A DNA stretch of 64,000 nt, from assembly GCF_003105115.1 (NCBI RefSeq), contig NZ_QETH01000019.1:1-64000 (forward strand), written 5' to 3'. The stretch comes from Flavobacterium sp. HTF (GTDB taxonomy: Bacteria > Bacteroidota > Bacteroidia > Flavobacteriales > Flavobacteriaceae). The notes under the pieces are model-generated. The model worked only from the letters and a program-made list of their open reading frames with translations. It searched no databases and was not told the origin of the DNA. Made by a program: the position numbers and the translations under genes. Below, piece after piece: positions 33,148 to 41,036 of this stretch; the first letter of the stretch is position 1, and each line of letters starts with the position of its first letter.

Positions 33148-33708
33148 ATGATTTCAGAAAAATTAAAAAAAGGACACCTGCTTATTGCCGAGCCTTCAAT
33201 AATTGGAGATTTATCTTTTAACAGATCGGTAATTTTATTAGCAGACCATAACAAAGAAGGATCGATAGGTTTTATCATTAATAAGCCATTAAAATATACT
33301 ATTAATGATTTAATCCCGGAGATTGATGCTTCTTTTAAGATATATAATGGAGGTCCTGTAGAACAGGATAATCTTTATTTCATCCATAATATTCCAGAAT
33401 TGATCCCGAATAGTGTCGAGATTTCTAATGGAATTTACTGGGGAGGAGATTTTGAATCGACCAAAGACTTAATAAACAACGGATCTATTAGCAAAAATAA
33501 TATTCGTTTTTTCTTAGGCTATACCGGTTGGGATGAAAATCAGCTTGAGAATGAAATGCAGGGAAACTCCTGGATTATTGCCGATAATAATTACAAAAAT
33601 AAAATTATCGGAAAATCTACCACTCATTTTTGGAAAGAACAAATTATTGAGCTGGGCGGAGATTATCTTATTTGGTCAAATGCACCTGAAAATCCATATC
33701 TGAATTAA
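33148..33708 (+). CDS. YqgE/AlgH family protein
   Basis: Cytosolic protein of 186 residues from the chosen start, family UPF0301. Conserved stretches are KGHLLIAEPSIIGDLSFNRSVILL near the N-terminus, GSIGFIINKPL, YNGGPVEQDNLYFIH, and FLGYTGWDENQLENEM with GSWI-like NSWII. The molecular role of the family is uncertain. The alternative start at 33118 adds 10 residues. I prefer the internal ATG because family members usually begin close to it. Its last four bases overlap the 3' end of the convergent aminotransferase gene. Confidence 0.88.
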   Translation: MISEKLKKGHLLIAEPSIIGDLSFNRSVILLADHNKEGSIGFIINKPLKYTINDLIPEIDASFKIYNGGPVEQDNLYFIHNIPELIPNSVEISNGIYWGGDFESTKDLINNGSISKNNIRFFLGYTGWDENQLENEMQGNSWIIADNNYKNKIIGKSTTHFWKEQIIELGGDYLIWSNAPENPYLN

Positions 33709-34544
33709 TTTTCAGATATAGATTCATTTAGCTTCTGTACTAATAAATGAGCCAGATTACTTGTAAACTCTTTTTTTCGATATTTGCTTATCGGCTGTAT
33801 TCCTGTGATTACATTTGTCAGAAATAATTCGTCAGCTTTTTGAAGGTCAAATGGAGAAATTATTTCTTCCGATACTTCTATGCCTTCCATTTTCTTAGCC
33901 AAAGCTAAAATTTGCCTGCGCATCACACCGTTTAGGCAGCCTTCTGAAACCGGAGGTGTAATTAGTTTTTTGCCAGTAACCATAAATAAGTTTCCTTGTA
34001 ATCCCTCTACAACATTCTTGGTGTCATTCAGCAAAATACAATTGTCTAAACCATTTTCGTGTGCATAAATACTTCCGGTAACATTAATGAGTTTATTAGT
34101 CGTTTTAATCGACGATAATAATTGCTTCGTTACATAGAAATCTTTATATAAATCAACCTCGTAATGAGACGTATTTAAAGCATATAATGTATTTTCGAGT
34201 ATCGTTGTATGGATTAAAAAAGAAACCTCGTTTGTTTTTGGCAAATACAAACCACCATCATTTCTAAAAACGGTAATCCTTGCTCTTGCAGAGGCCGAAA
34301 AATTATTTTCCTGAACAACTTTTAAAACCTGCTCTTCAAAATATTCCATTGTAAAATTCATCGGAATTTCCATTCTGACAACGCGCATAGACGCCATTAA
34401 CCTAAAATAATGATCCTCAAGAAACAAGATTTTATTGTTGACTACTTTTAGTGTTTCAAAAACACCATCACCATATAAAAAAGCGCGGTTTTGAGTTAAT
34501 ATATTCTCTTCCCGCTCTACTATGTTTCCGTTAAAATTGATCAT
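33705..34544 (-). CDS. Class IV PLP aminotransferase, aminodeoxychorismate-lyase-like
   Basis: Fold-type IV PLP enzyme of 279 residues. The N-terminal NGNIVEREENILTQNRAFLYGDGVFETL is typical of 4-amino-4-deoxychorismate lyases and branched-chain or D-amino-acid aminotransferases. The PLP-binding Lys is in SSIKTTNKL near residue 147, and the phosphate-binding GVMRRQ lies near 211. PabC activity in folate synthesis is the most likely role, but pabA/B are not adjacent and the subfamily cannot be fixed by eye. It is convergent and overlapping with the YqgE gene. Confidence 0.82.
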   Translation of the reverse strand: MINFNGNIVEREENILTQNRAFLYGDGVFETLKVVNNKILFLEDHYFRLMASMRVVRMEIPMNFTMEYFEEQVLKVVQENNFSASARARITVFRNDGGLYLPKTNEVSFLIHTTILENTLYALNTSHYEVDLYKDFYVTKQLLSSIKTTNKLINVTGSIYAHENGLDNCILLNDTKNVVEGLQGNLFMVTGKKLITPPVSEGCLNGVMRRQILALAKKMEGIEVSEEIISPFDLQKADELFLTNVITGIQPISKYRKKEFTSNLAHLLVQKLNESISEN

Positions 34545-34598
34545 AAAAAAACCCTGAATTTTGTTCAGGGCAAATATAAGGGATAAAATAGACTTTTG

Positions 34599-34991
34599 CT
34601 AAACAGATCCTATAAGATGTTTAAGGTCTGAGATTTGATTCTCCCACAATTGTTTAGCTTCGCCAACTTCTTCTTTTTCTGCAAAATCGACTACCATTAA
34701 TGAAACATCTTTAGTCAGTTCATCGACTAAAATATGAAGTTCAAAAAAATATTCAGTATCCTTACTGCTTTCATCAACCCATTTAAACTTTACTTTTTCA
34801 CCTGTTTTTTTAGAAGCAAGACGCGCTTTTTCCTGTGAATCATTCCAGATGAAAGTGAAAAATTCCCCTCTCGAGTTTACATTGTCGGCAAACCATTCTG
34901 ATAAACCTGACGGAGTTGATATATATTGATATAATAATTGCGGCGAAGAATTTATGGGAAACTCGATTTCGTAACGTATTTTTGGATCCAT
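34599..34991 (-). CDS. START-like (SRPBCC/AHSA1-type) domain protein
   Basis: Small soluble protein of 130 residues with the helix-grip fold of SRPBCC proteins: an IRYEIEFPINSSPQLLYQYISTPSGLSEWFADNV start, a central beta-sheet and a long C-terminal helix. It is of the type annotated START-like in Bacteroidota. Such folds bind hydrophobic ligands or act as co-chaperones. The ligand is unknown. It lies 54 bases upstream (in transcription) of the aminotransferase gene, so the two may form an operon. Confidence 0.8.
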   Translation of the reverse strand: MDPKIRYEIEFPINSSPQLLYQYISTPSGLSEWFADNVNSRGEFFTFIWNDSQEKARLASKKTGEKVKFKWVDESSKDTEYFFELHILVDELTKDVSLMVVDFAEKEEVGEAKQLWENQISDLKHLIGSV

Positions 34992-35078
34992 GTGCTACTT
35001 TTAATTTTTTCGAAATATAAGAATATATGTCCAAAAACAATGCGTTTTTAAAAATATTTTTTTTTCTTCATTTTATAC

Positions 35079-35108
35079 TTGTTCGCTTTAATATAATTTC
35101 TATATTTG
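35079..35108 (+). promoter_or_regulatory. Promoter of the tRNA-Met gene
   Basis: TTG at 35079-35081, a 19-base spacer and TATATTTG at 35101-35108, 35 bases before the mature tRNA. Confidence 0.78.
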
Positions 35109-35143
35109 CACCCGCAATAAGGAACATTCCTGAAAGCAGTCTT

Positions 35144-35217
35144 GGCGAGGTAGCTCAGTTGGTTAGAGCGCAGGATTCATAACCCTGAGGTCACGGGTTC
35201 AACTCCCGTCCTCGCTA
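35144..35217 (+). tRNA. tRNA-Met (anticodon CAT, elongator type)
   Basis: 74 bases forming a full cloverleaf. The acceptor arm is GGCGAGG / CCTCGCT with a G-T first pair, the D loop is AGCTCAGTTGGTTAGAGC, and the anticodon loop TTCATAA has CAT at 35178-35180. The T arm is CGGG-TTCAACT-CCCG and the discriminator is A. The initiator features are absent. A CAT anticodon can also be lysidine-modified tRNA-Ile2, which cannot be fully excluded by eye. CCA is not encoded. Confidence 0.93.
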
Positions 35218-35227
35218 CAAAAAGGTA

Positions 35228-35262
35228 AACCCTTAAACAGTAAATGTTTAAGGGTTTTTTAC
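35228..35262 (+). terminator. Terminator of the tRNA-Met gene
   Basis: Perfect 13-base stem AAACCCTTAAACA / TGTTTAAGGGTTT plus a T run, 11 bases after the tRNA. Confidence 0.88.
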
Positions 35263-35277
35263 TTTTAATATCTTCAA

Positions 35278-37206
35278 TTATTTTATAAACTGAATAATAA
35301 ATCCTCCTTTTGGAGCTAAAGTATACTGCCACTTACTACTTGTGGGATTAGTCTGTACATGAAAGTCCATTAATGGATCTTTCCCTTCAGAAATAATCCT
35401 GAATTTTGAAAAACCTTTGCCATATTTAGTCAAATCAATTGAAACTGGTAATTTGGAATTAGTACCATTTATTCCAATAATATAAGACAGATTATCTTTT
35501 TTACGGGACAAAACAATTGCCTTGCCCGGTTCTGCAATTACATATTCTGTTTTATCCCAGGTTGCCGGCATCTCTTTTAATAAATCCTTAAGTTCATTCG
35601 GAAGTGAATTAAAAACCTCTTCTGAATCGGCAAAATGAATAATTCCGGACGTATATATCATAGCCATTGACAGCTCATGCACTGCCGTGTTTAAACGGAT
35701 ATATTTTCTAAATGTCAAAGCAAACGGAGTATAATCTGCAGGTCCCGCAACGTTTCTTGTAAAGGGCAATACTGTATTTTGCTGCGCTGCCATTTCAGGA
35801 AACCTTGGTTCGTAAAAATAACTTTCCGTTCCTAAAATAGCTTCTGCCGTTACAAAGTTCGGCCATGTTCTGTGCCATCCTCTTGGAACTGTTGTACCGT
35901 GAAGGTTTACAAGCAAATGTTCTTTGGCTGCATCTTCAAAAACCGACTGGAGCGTACTCATTACTTCTTGCCTGTCCGAACACCAAAAATCTATTTTAAC
36001 GCCTTTCACTCCCATATCAGCCAGTTCCTTAAACCTCTTTTTCCTTTTTTCCGGATTAAAATATTCTGCAGAATATCCCCAGACTAATGGCTGAACTCCT
36101 TTAGACAAAGCATGATCGATAATTTTTCCTTCTTTATTGGCTTTTTCCCATCCGGCATCAAAAAGGGTATATTTAAAACCAAATGAGGCCGAAACATCAG
36201 TGAATTTCTTATACATTTCTGGCGTAAAATCATCAGGATGCGACCACCATGACCAGGCTGCCTTTCCCGGTACAATCCATGAAGTATCTTCAATTTTAGA
36301 GGCCGGAGCCAGATCCGTAATCAAAGTGGATAATAATATATCTCCTGCTTTATCGCCAATCATAATTACTCTCCATGGCATTGTCCACGGCAAATTTGAT
36401 TCAGGATAAGCGTTTGTGTCCGGTAAAGGCAGCGTAAATTTTTCGTCTTTTTCTGCAAATGCTATTTTGTAGATTCCGTCATTAGAATCCGGCTGAAGAT
36501 GACAGCCCGGAAATGTACCTTCGGCTCCAGATTCTGCAATTAAAACCCAATTTTTAGAATCATTTACATTAAAAAGCGCCGGCATACACCAGCCAACTGA
36601 AACATTTCGCGCACCGCTTATCGGATCTCCGGATTTTACATTCACATAAAAATCCTCATAACCCGGGGTATAATCTCCCGCTTTGTTATAAGGCTGAAGC
36701 CAGCCTTTTGCATTTTGATCAATATGAAATCCTGTAATTTCATTTTTAACAACCCTGGTTTTATCTTCTTTCCCGGCAAACTTATATCTAAAAGCAACAC
36801 CTTCTTCTCCGGCAATTAAATCGATTATAATCAAAGCGCCCTGTTTGTTCTTAAACGTTATGCTTTTAGTTTTAAAAACATGATCGGCAACTTTATTGTT
36901 TGCGACTTTAAGCTCGTATTTTTCACGCTTCTCTTCGATAGGCGAAACTTTCACAACAGACAAACCAGAGGTAAAATCATTATTTTCAAGATTCAGACCC
37001 AGCGGAGAATCTAAGATTATCGCTTTATCCCTGCGGCTAACATTATACGACAACTTTCCATCTTCGGTTAAAGACAACGTAATTTTATTTAAATTATCCT
37101 TAGACTTCAGGTAAAGGTCTTTGTTTTGAGCTTTACCGCTTGTCAGTACAAAAAATACTGCAGGTATCAGTAAGCTCAAAGTTCGATGAATAAACATTTT
37201 TTTCAT
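35278..37206 (-). CDS. GH97 glycoside hydrolase, retaining alpha-galactosidase type
   Basis: Exported glycosidase of 642 residues with a signal peptide ending GKAQ (about residue 27). GH97 layout: an N-terminal beta-sandwich (about 30-290), a TIM barrel (about 300-550, with FKYTLFDAGWE) and a C-terminal beta-domain. Asp406 in GVKIDFW sits where retaining GH97 alpha-galactosidases carry their nucleophile, and Glu455 in TAEAILGTE is the probable acid/base. The inverting SusB-type alpha-glucosidases lack this Asp. Alpha-galactosidase activity is therefore favoured. galM follows upstream on the same strand (197-base gap with a palindrome). Confidence 0.9.
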   Translation of the reverse strand: MKKMFIHRTLSLLIPAVFFVLTSGKAQNKDLYLKSKDNLNKITLSLTEDGKLSYNVSRRDKAIILDSPLGLNLENNDFTSGLSVVKVSPIEEKREKYELKVANNKVADHVFKTKSITFKNKQGALIIIDLIAGEEGVAFRYKFAGKEDKTRVVKNEITGFHIDQNAKGWLQPYNKAGDYTPGYEDFYVNVKSGDPISGARNVSVGWCMPALFNVNDSKNWVLIAESGAEGTFPGCHLQPDSNDGIYKIAFAEKDEKFTLPLPDTNAYPESNLPWTMPWRVIMIGDKAGDILLSTLITDLAPASKIEDTSWIVPGKAAWSWWSHPDDFTPEMYKKFTDVSASFGFKYTLFDAGWEKANKEGKIIDHALSKGVQPLVWGYSAEYFNPEKRKKRFKELADMGVKGVKIDFWCSDRQEVMSTLQSVFEDAAKEHLLVNLHGTTVPRGWHRTWPNFVTAEAILGTESYFYEPRFPEMAAQQNTVLPFTRNVAGPADYTPFALTFRKYIRLNTAVHELSMAMIYTSGIIHFADSEEVFNSLPNELKDLLKEMPATWDKTEYVIAEPGKAIVLSRKKDNLSYIIGINGTNSKLPVSIDLTKYGKGFSKFRIISEGKDPLMDFHVQTNPTSSKWQYTLAPKGGFIIQFIK

Positions 37207-37284
37207 TATATAATTTTTAAAGGTGATAGTTCAATTTTGTTATTTTAAAGCATAGATTTTCGCAAAGATTGTAAAGGTTATTTT

Positions 37285-37332
37285 GCCACGAATTACACTA
37301 ATTTCCACTAATTAATTCTTGCTAATTCGTGG
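37285..37332. repeat. GCCACGAATT palindrome, copy 3
   Basis: GCCACGAATTA (37285-37295) with CACTAATT units, and TAATTCGTGG (37323-37332) as the complementary arm. It sits between galM and the GH97 gene, within a same-strand gene pair. Confidence 0.7.
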
Positions 37333-37403
37333 AATTGCTTCGACTGTTCGCTGTGGCTCGGTTCGTGACAAAAAACCATTTTAATACCAGTATATATTTT
37401 TTT

Positions 37404-38435
37404 TTAATTTTCAGCAATCATAATATCAAAAGCATAGGTAATAGTTTCGTTGTAGACTTGTCCCACACCAAAAATTGTATTTGGAAAATGTACATGATTG
37501 GGACTATCCGGATAATATTGGCATTCTAAACAAAGTCCGTCAAAAGGTTGGTAAAATTTAGAATGATCTCCAATTTCGGCACTGTTTAAATAATCGCCTG
37601 TATACAATTGAACACCCGGATAAGACGTAAATACGCGCATTATTCTTCCCGATATTTCTTCGAATAATTCACAAACCGAATTTTTATCGTCCTTATTTTC
37701 ATTAAAAACATAATAGGTATTGAGCCCGCCGTCTTTCATTACCTCTCCTAGTTTGTTATGGCAAAAAGAATATTTTCCGGCTGGCAAAATTCTTCCTGTC
37801 GGAATATAATCTTCCGTACTTTCTACTATTTTGTCAGCCTGGATATTGAGATAATGATGCTGTATTTTTTCAGCACAAGCTGATAAATTAAAATAAGAAT
37901 GGTTTGTAAAGTTTATCGGAGTGGGTTCATCTGTCGCAGCCAGAAATTCAATTTTAAGTTCATTTTTATCTGTCCATTTATAGATGACTTTAGATTTTAA
38001 ATTTCCTGGGAAACCGCCATCCCCACTTTCATTTTCCAAATTAAAAATAACAGCGTTTTCTTCTATACTAAAATCAAAAACTTTGCTGTTAAATCCGGCC
38101 GAACCACTGTGGTTATTGTTCTTGCCATCATTTTTATCTAAATAATAGGTTTTGTCTCCAATAGAAAATTCGGCATTATTGATTCTGTTAGCAAAACGGC
38201 CTACAGTTGCTCCTATATAAGATTTATCTTTTATATAACCTTCTAAAGTTGAAAATCCGAGAACTACATTTTCTTTAATTCCGTTTTTATCCGGTACTAT
38301 TATGGATTTTACTATGGCCCCATAATTAAGCAGCTCTACATAATTTCCGTGAACATTTGTAAGTGTGAATTTAAAAATTTCTTTTTCACCATACCAGCCA
38401 AAAGGCTCATATACAATTGTATTTAAAGGATTCAT
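37404..38435 (-). CDS. galM: Aldose 1-epimerase (mutarotase)
   Basis: Interconverts alpha and beta anomers of galactose, glucose and other aldoses. It has 343 residues, normal for GalM. The catalytic His is in NHSYFNLS near residue 178. The catalytic Glu is in CLECQYYPDSPNH near 308. The substrate loop NNHSGSAGF is near 98. No signal peptide, so cytosolic. It would pass the galactose freed by the neighbouring alpha-galactosidases to the Leloir pathway. It is divergent from the AraC regulator gene and has a good promoter. Confidence 0.92.
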   Translation of the reverse strand: MNPLNTIVYEPFGWYGEKEIFKFTLTNVHGNYVELLNYGAIVKSIIVPDKNGIKENVVLGFSTLEGYIKDKSYIGATVGRFANRINNAEFSIGDKTYYLDKNDGKNNNHSGSAGFNSKVFDFSIEENAVIFNLENESGDGGFPGNLKSKVIYKWTDKNELKIEFLAATDEPTPINFTNHSYFNLSACAEKIQHHYLNIQADKIVESTEDYIPTGRILPAGKYSFCHNKLGEVMKDGGLNTYYVFNENKDDKNSVCELFEEISGRIMRVFTSYPGVQLYTGDYLNSAEIGDHSKFYQPFDGLCLECQYYPDSPNHVHFPNTIFGVGQVYNETITYAFDIMIAEN

Positions 38436-38481
38436 ATTGTTTTAAAAAAAGATTAAAAACATCAGGGTTATAATAGTGTTT

Positions 38482-38510
38482 CAAATGTACTTTTGATTAT
38501 TCGTCTCAAA
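38482..38510 (-). promoter_or_regulatory. Promoter of galM
   Basis: On the minus strand: TTTTG, a 17-base spacer and TACATTTG (38482-38489). It lies in the 136-base divergent gap with the AraC gene, the natural place for that regulator to act. Confidence 0.65.
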
Positions 38511-38571
38511 ATGGACATTTTTTTTAAAAGCATGGATTAAATTACGATATTTGGAAAAGACAATCCGTAAA

Positions 38572-39480
38572 ATGAAAAATTCATCTCAAAAAGAAAAAAT
38601 AAAAGTTAAAGAAGGTTTCTTAGGGCAGCGCATGATTGTGATTCCTAAAAACATCCTTTCAAACATTAAAAAGAATCCTCTTATTGCGAGTTTGTATTTT
38701 ACAGATATTGGTGTTTTCCCAAATGCAAGCCATCATTCGATGAAACGAAAACACGGAAGTAAACAATACATCCTGATTTACTGTTATAAAGGAGAAGGTA
38801 TTATCAGCAAAGAACATAAAACCATAACACTCAAAGCCAATACCTTTTATATTATACCTCCTGAAGTTGCACATGATTATTATGCTTTAAAACAAAATCC
38901 GTGGAGTATTTACTGGATTCATTTTACCGGACCGCAGGCACCTCACTTTTACGATAAATTCATAACGGAGTTTCCTGATTCAGCACCGCAGCTTTCGCTT
39001 GAAGAAAGACGCATTGAACTTTTTGAAAATATACTTGATGTTATGGAAGACGGTTACAGCGCCAGTAATCTCGAATTTGCAAATCTTTCATTATGGCAAT
39101 TGCTGAATGCTTTTTTATATGAGAAATTCTTCATTCAAAAGAACCGAAAATTTTCAGAGGATAATACTATTGAATCCGCTATTGACTATATGAAAAAACA
39201 TCTGGATCTTTCGTTAAAAATCAATGATGTGGCTGCTTATTTTAATTATTCATCCTCCCATTTTTTTACTTTATTTAAAAAGCAGACCGGCTATTCTCCC
39301 ATACATTATTTCAACTATTTAAAAATGCAGAAAGCCTGCCAGTACCTTAGTTTCACTACGATGAGTATAAAGGAAATCAGTTTTAACCTGGGCTTTAATG
39401 ATCCGTTGTATTTCTCCCGTTTGTTCAAAAAAATAATGAGTACTTCACCCATACAATACCGTACAGAATACAAACAGTAG
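38572..39480 (+). CDS. AraC family transcriptional regulator
   Basis: Regulator of 302 residues from the ATG at 38572 (a TTG at 38551 would add seven residues). The N-terminal cupin-type sensor domain (about 25-160) contains YCYKGEGIIS and FYIIPPEVAHDYYA. The C-terminal double helix-turn-helix (about 200-300) contains DVAAYFNYSSSHFFTLFKKQTGYSPIHYF and the AraC signature SFNLGFNDPLYFSRLFKK. The sensed ligand is probably a sugar, inferred from the divergent galM and the downstream MFS and DUF5107 genes. Confidence 0.92.
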   Translation: MKNSSQKEKIKVKEGFLGQRMIVIPKNILSNIKKNPLIASLYFTDIGVFPNASHHSMKRKHGSKQYILIYCYKGEGIISKEHKTITLKANTFYIIPPEVAHDYYALKQNPWSIYWIHFTGPQAPHFYDKFITEFPDSAPQLSLEERRIELFENILDVMEDGYSASNLEFANLSLWQLLNAFLYEKFFIQKNRKFSEDNTIESAIDYMKKHLDLSLKINDVAAYFNYSSSHFFTLFKKQTGYSPIHYFNYLKMQKACQYLSFTTMSIKEISFNLGFNDPLYFSRLFKKIMSTSPIQYRTEYKQ

Positions 39481-39608
39481 CGCAATGGTTTTCGTATTTT
39501 AATGCACTGCATGAAAAAATCAGATTATAATCCATCTATTCAAAAAAAATATCCATAAATCAAAGGTTCCTATTCCGCTAATTTTACAAAAGCTATTAAA
39601 ACCTTTTT

Positions 39609-41018
39609 ATGAAAAATTATAATTATACCTTTTTACTATCAATTAGCCTTGTTGCAGCATTGGGTGGTTTACTCTTTGGTTACGACTGGGTTGTAATAGG
39701 TGGTGCAAAACCATTTTACGAAATTTATTTTGGAATCACAGATTCTCCTGCCCTTCAGGGATGGGCTATGAGCAGTGCCCTTGTTGGCTGTGTGGCAGGT
39801 GCTGCAGTTGCCGGAAAACTGGCAGACACCTACGGAAGACGTCCAATGTTAATCGTTGCTGCCGTATTATTCTCCTTATGTGCACTTGGTACCGGAGCTT
39901 CAGAAACCTTTACGGTATTTATTATCTGGCGTATTATTGGGGGCATCGGAATTGGAATTGCCTCTACAATATCTCCCTTATATATCGCAGAAATTGCACC
40001 CCAGGAAACCCGCGGGCTTTTTGTATCGATTAACCAGCTTACCGTTGTTATAGGAATTCTGGCCGCACAAATTACCAATATGCTGATTACAGAAGTTATT
40101 CCTGCCGGTTATACGCACGCTCAAATTCTGGCTTCATGGAACGGTCAAACGGGCTGGAGATGGATGTTTTGGGCAGGATTTTTCCCGGCAGTTTTATTCT
40201 TCCTTTTAATGTTTTTAATTCCCGAAAGCCCCAGATATCTGGCTAAAAAAGGAAAAAATGATACCGCAGAAGCAACGCTTACCAAAATTGGCGGATTAGC
40301 TTACGGAAAAGAAGCTATCACAAAAATAAAAGAAACTTTTACAGACGAAACAGAGAAAACAGATTTCAAAATGTTACTGGACAAAAAGGCTTTGCCAATA
40401 TTGACAATTGGAATTGTTCTGGCCGCTTTTCAGCAATGGTGTGGTATTAATATCATCTTTAATTACGCTCAGGAAATCTTTGTTTCAGCCGGTTACAGCA
40501 TCAACGATTTGTTTATGAATATCGTAATTACCGGAAGCATCAACTTAGTTTTTACGTTGGTTGCGATGGGAACTGTAGATAAAATTGGACGTAAAAAATT
40601 AATGCTTTTTGGCTCTGCTGCATTGGCGATAATCTATGCTTTATTGGGCTATTTTTATTATATCAATGTTACCGGTTTTCCTTTATTATTACTGGTATTA
40701 TTAGCCATTGCAATCTACGCCATGTCCCTTGCTCCTATTACCTGGGTTATTTTATCTGAAATTTTCCCAAACCGAATAAGAGGTGTTGCGATGTCAATAG
40801 CCACATTTGCGCTCTGGATTGCTTCTGCTTTATTGGTGCAGACATTTCCAATTTTCAACGAATACCTGGGCACTTCAGGAACTTTCTGGGTGTACGGTAT
40901 TATCTGCGCCCTAGGATTTGTATTTGTTTTCAGAAAACTTCCTGAAACAAAAAACAAAAGTCTTGAAGAGATTGAGGAACTAATGGTTTCTGATCATCAA
41001 TCGAAGAATATTCAATAA
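39609..41018 (+). CDS. Sugar porter MFS transporter
   Basis: Inner-membrane sugar/proton symporter of 469 residues with twelve hydrophobic segments. Sugar-porter signatures are present: FGYDWVVIGGA in helix 1, the loop motif ADTYGRRPML, PESPRYLAKKG after helix 6, DKIGRKKLML in the second half and PETKNKSLEEIE at the end. The gene precedes the DUF5107 gene by 18 bases, so the two are clearly co-transcribed. The substrate is probably a hexose, pentose or deoxyhexose released by the neighbouring hydrolases. Which one is not known. Confidence 0.92.
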   Translation: MKNYNYTFLLSISLVAALGGLLFGYDWVVIGGAKPFYEIYFGITDSPALQGWAMSSALVGCVAGAAVAGKLADTYGRRPMLIVAAVLFSLCALGTGASETFTVFIIWRIIGGIGIGIASTISPLYIAEIAPQETRGLFVSINQLTVVIGILAAQITNMLITEVIPAGYTHAQILASWNGQTGWRWMFWAGFFPAVLFFLLMFLIPESPRYLAKKGKNDTAEATLTKIGGLAYGKEAITKIKETFTDETEKTDFKMLLDKKALPILTIGIVLAAFQQWCGINIIFNYAQEIFVSAGYSINDLFMNIVITGSINLVFTLVAMGTVDKIGRKKLMLFGSAALAIIYALLGYFYYINVTGFPLLLLVLLAIAIYAMSLAPITWVILSEIFPNRIRGVAMSIATFALWIASALLVQTFPIFNEYLGTSGTFWVYGIICALGFVFVFRKLPETKNKSLEEIEELMVSDHQSKNIQ

Positions 41019-41036
41019 TCTAAATTTCATTACATC

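Noticed and set aside
35144..35217. Initiator tRNA-fMet
   Set aside because: The first base pair and the anticodon stem lack the initiator pattern (no unpaired first base, no three G-C pairs at the loop end). Elongator Met fits better.
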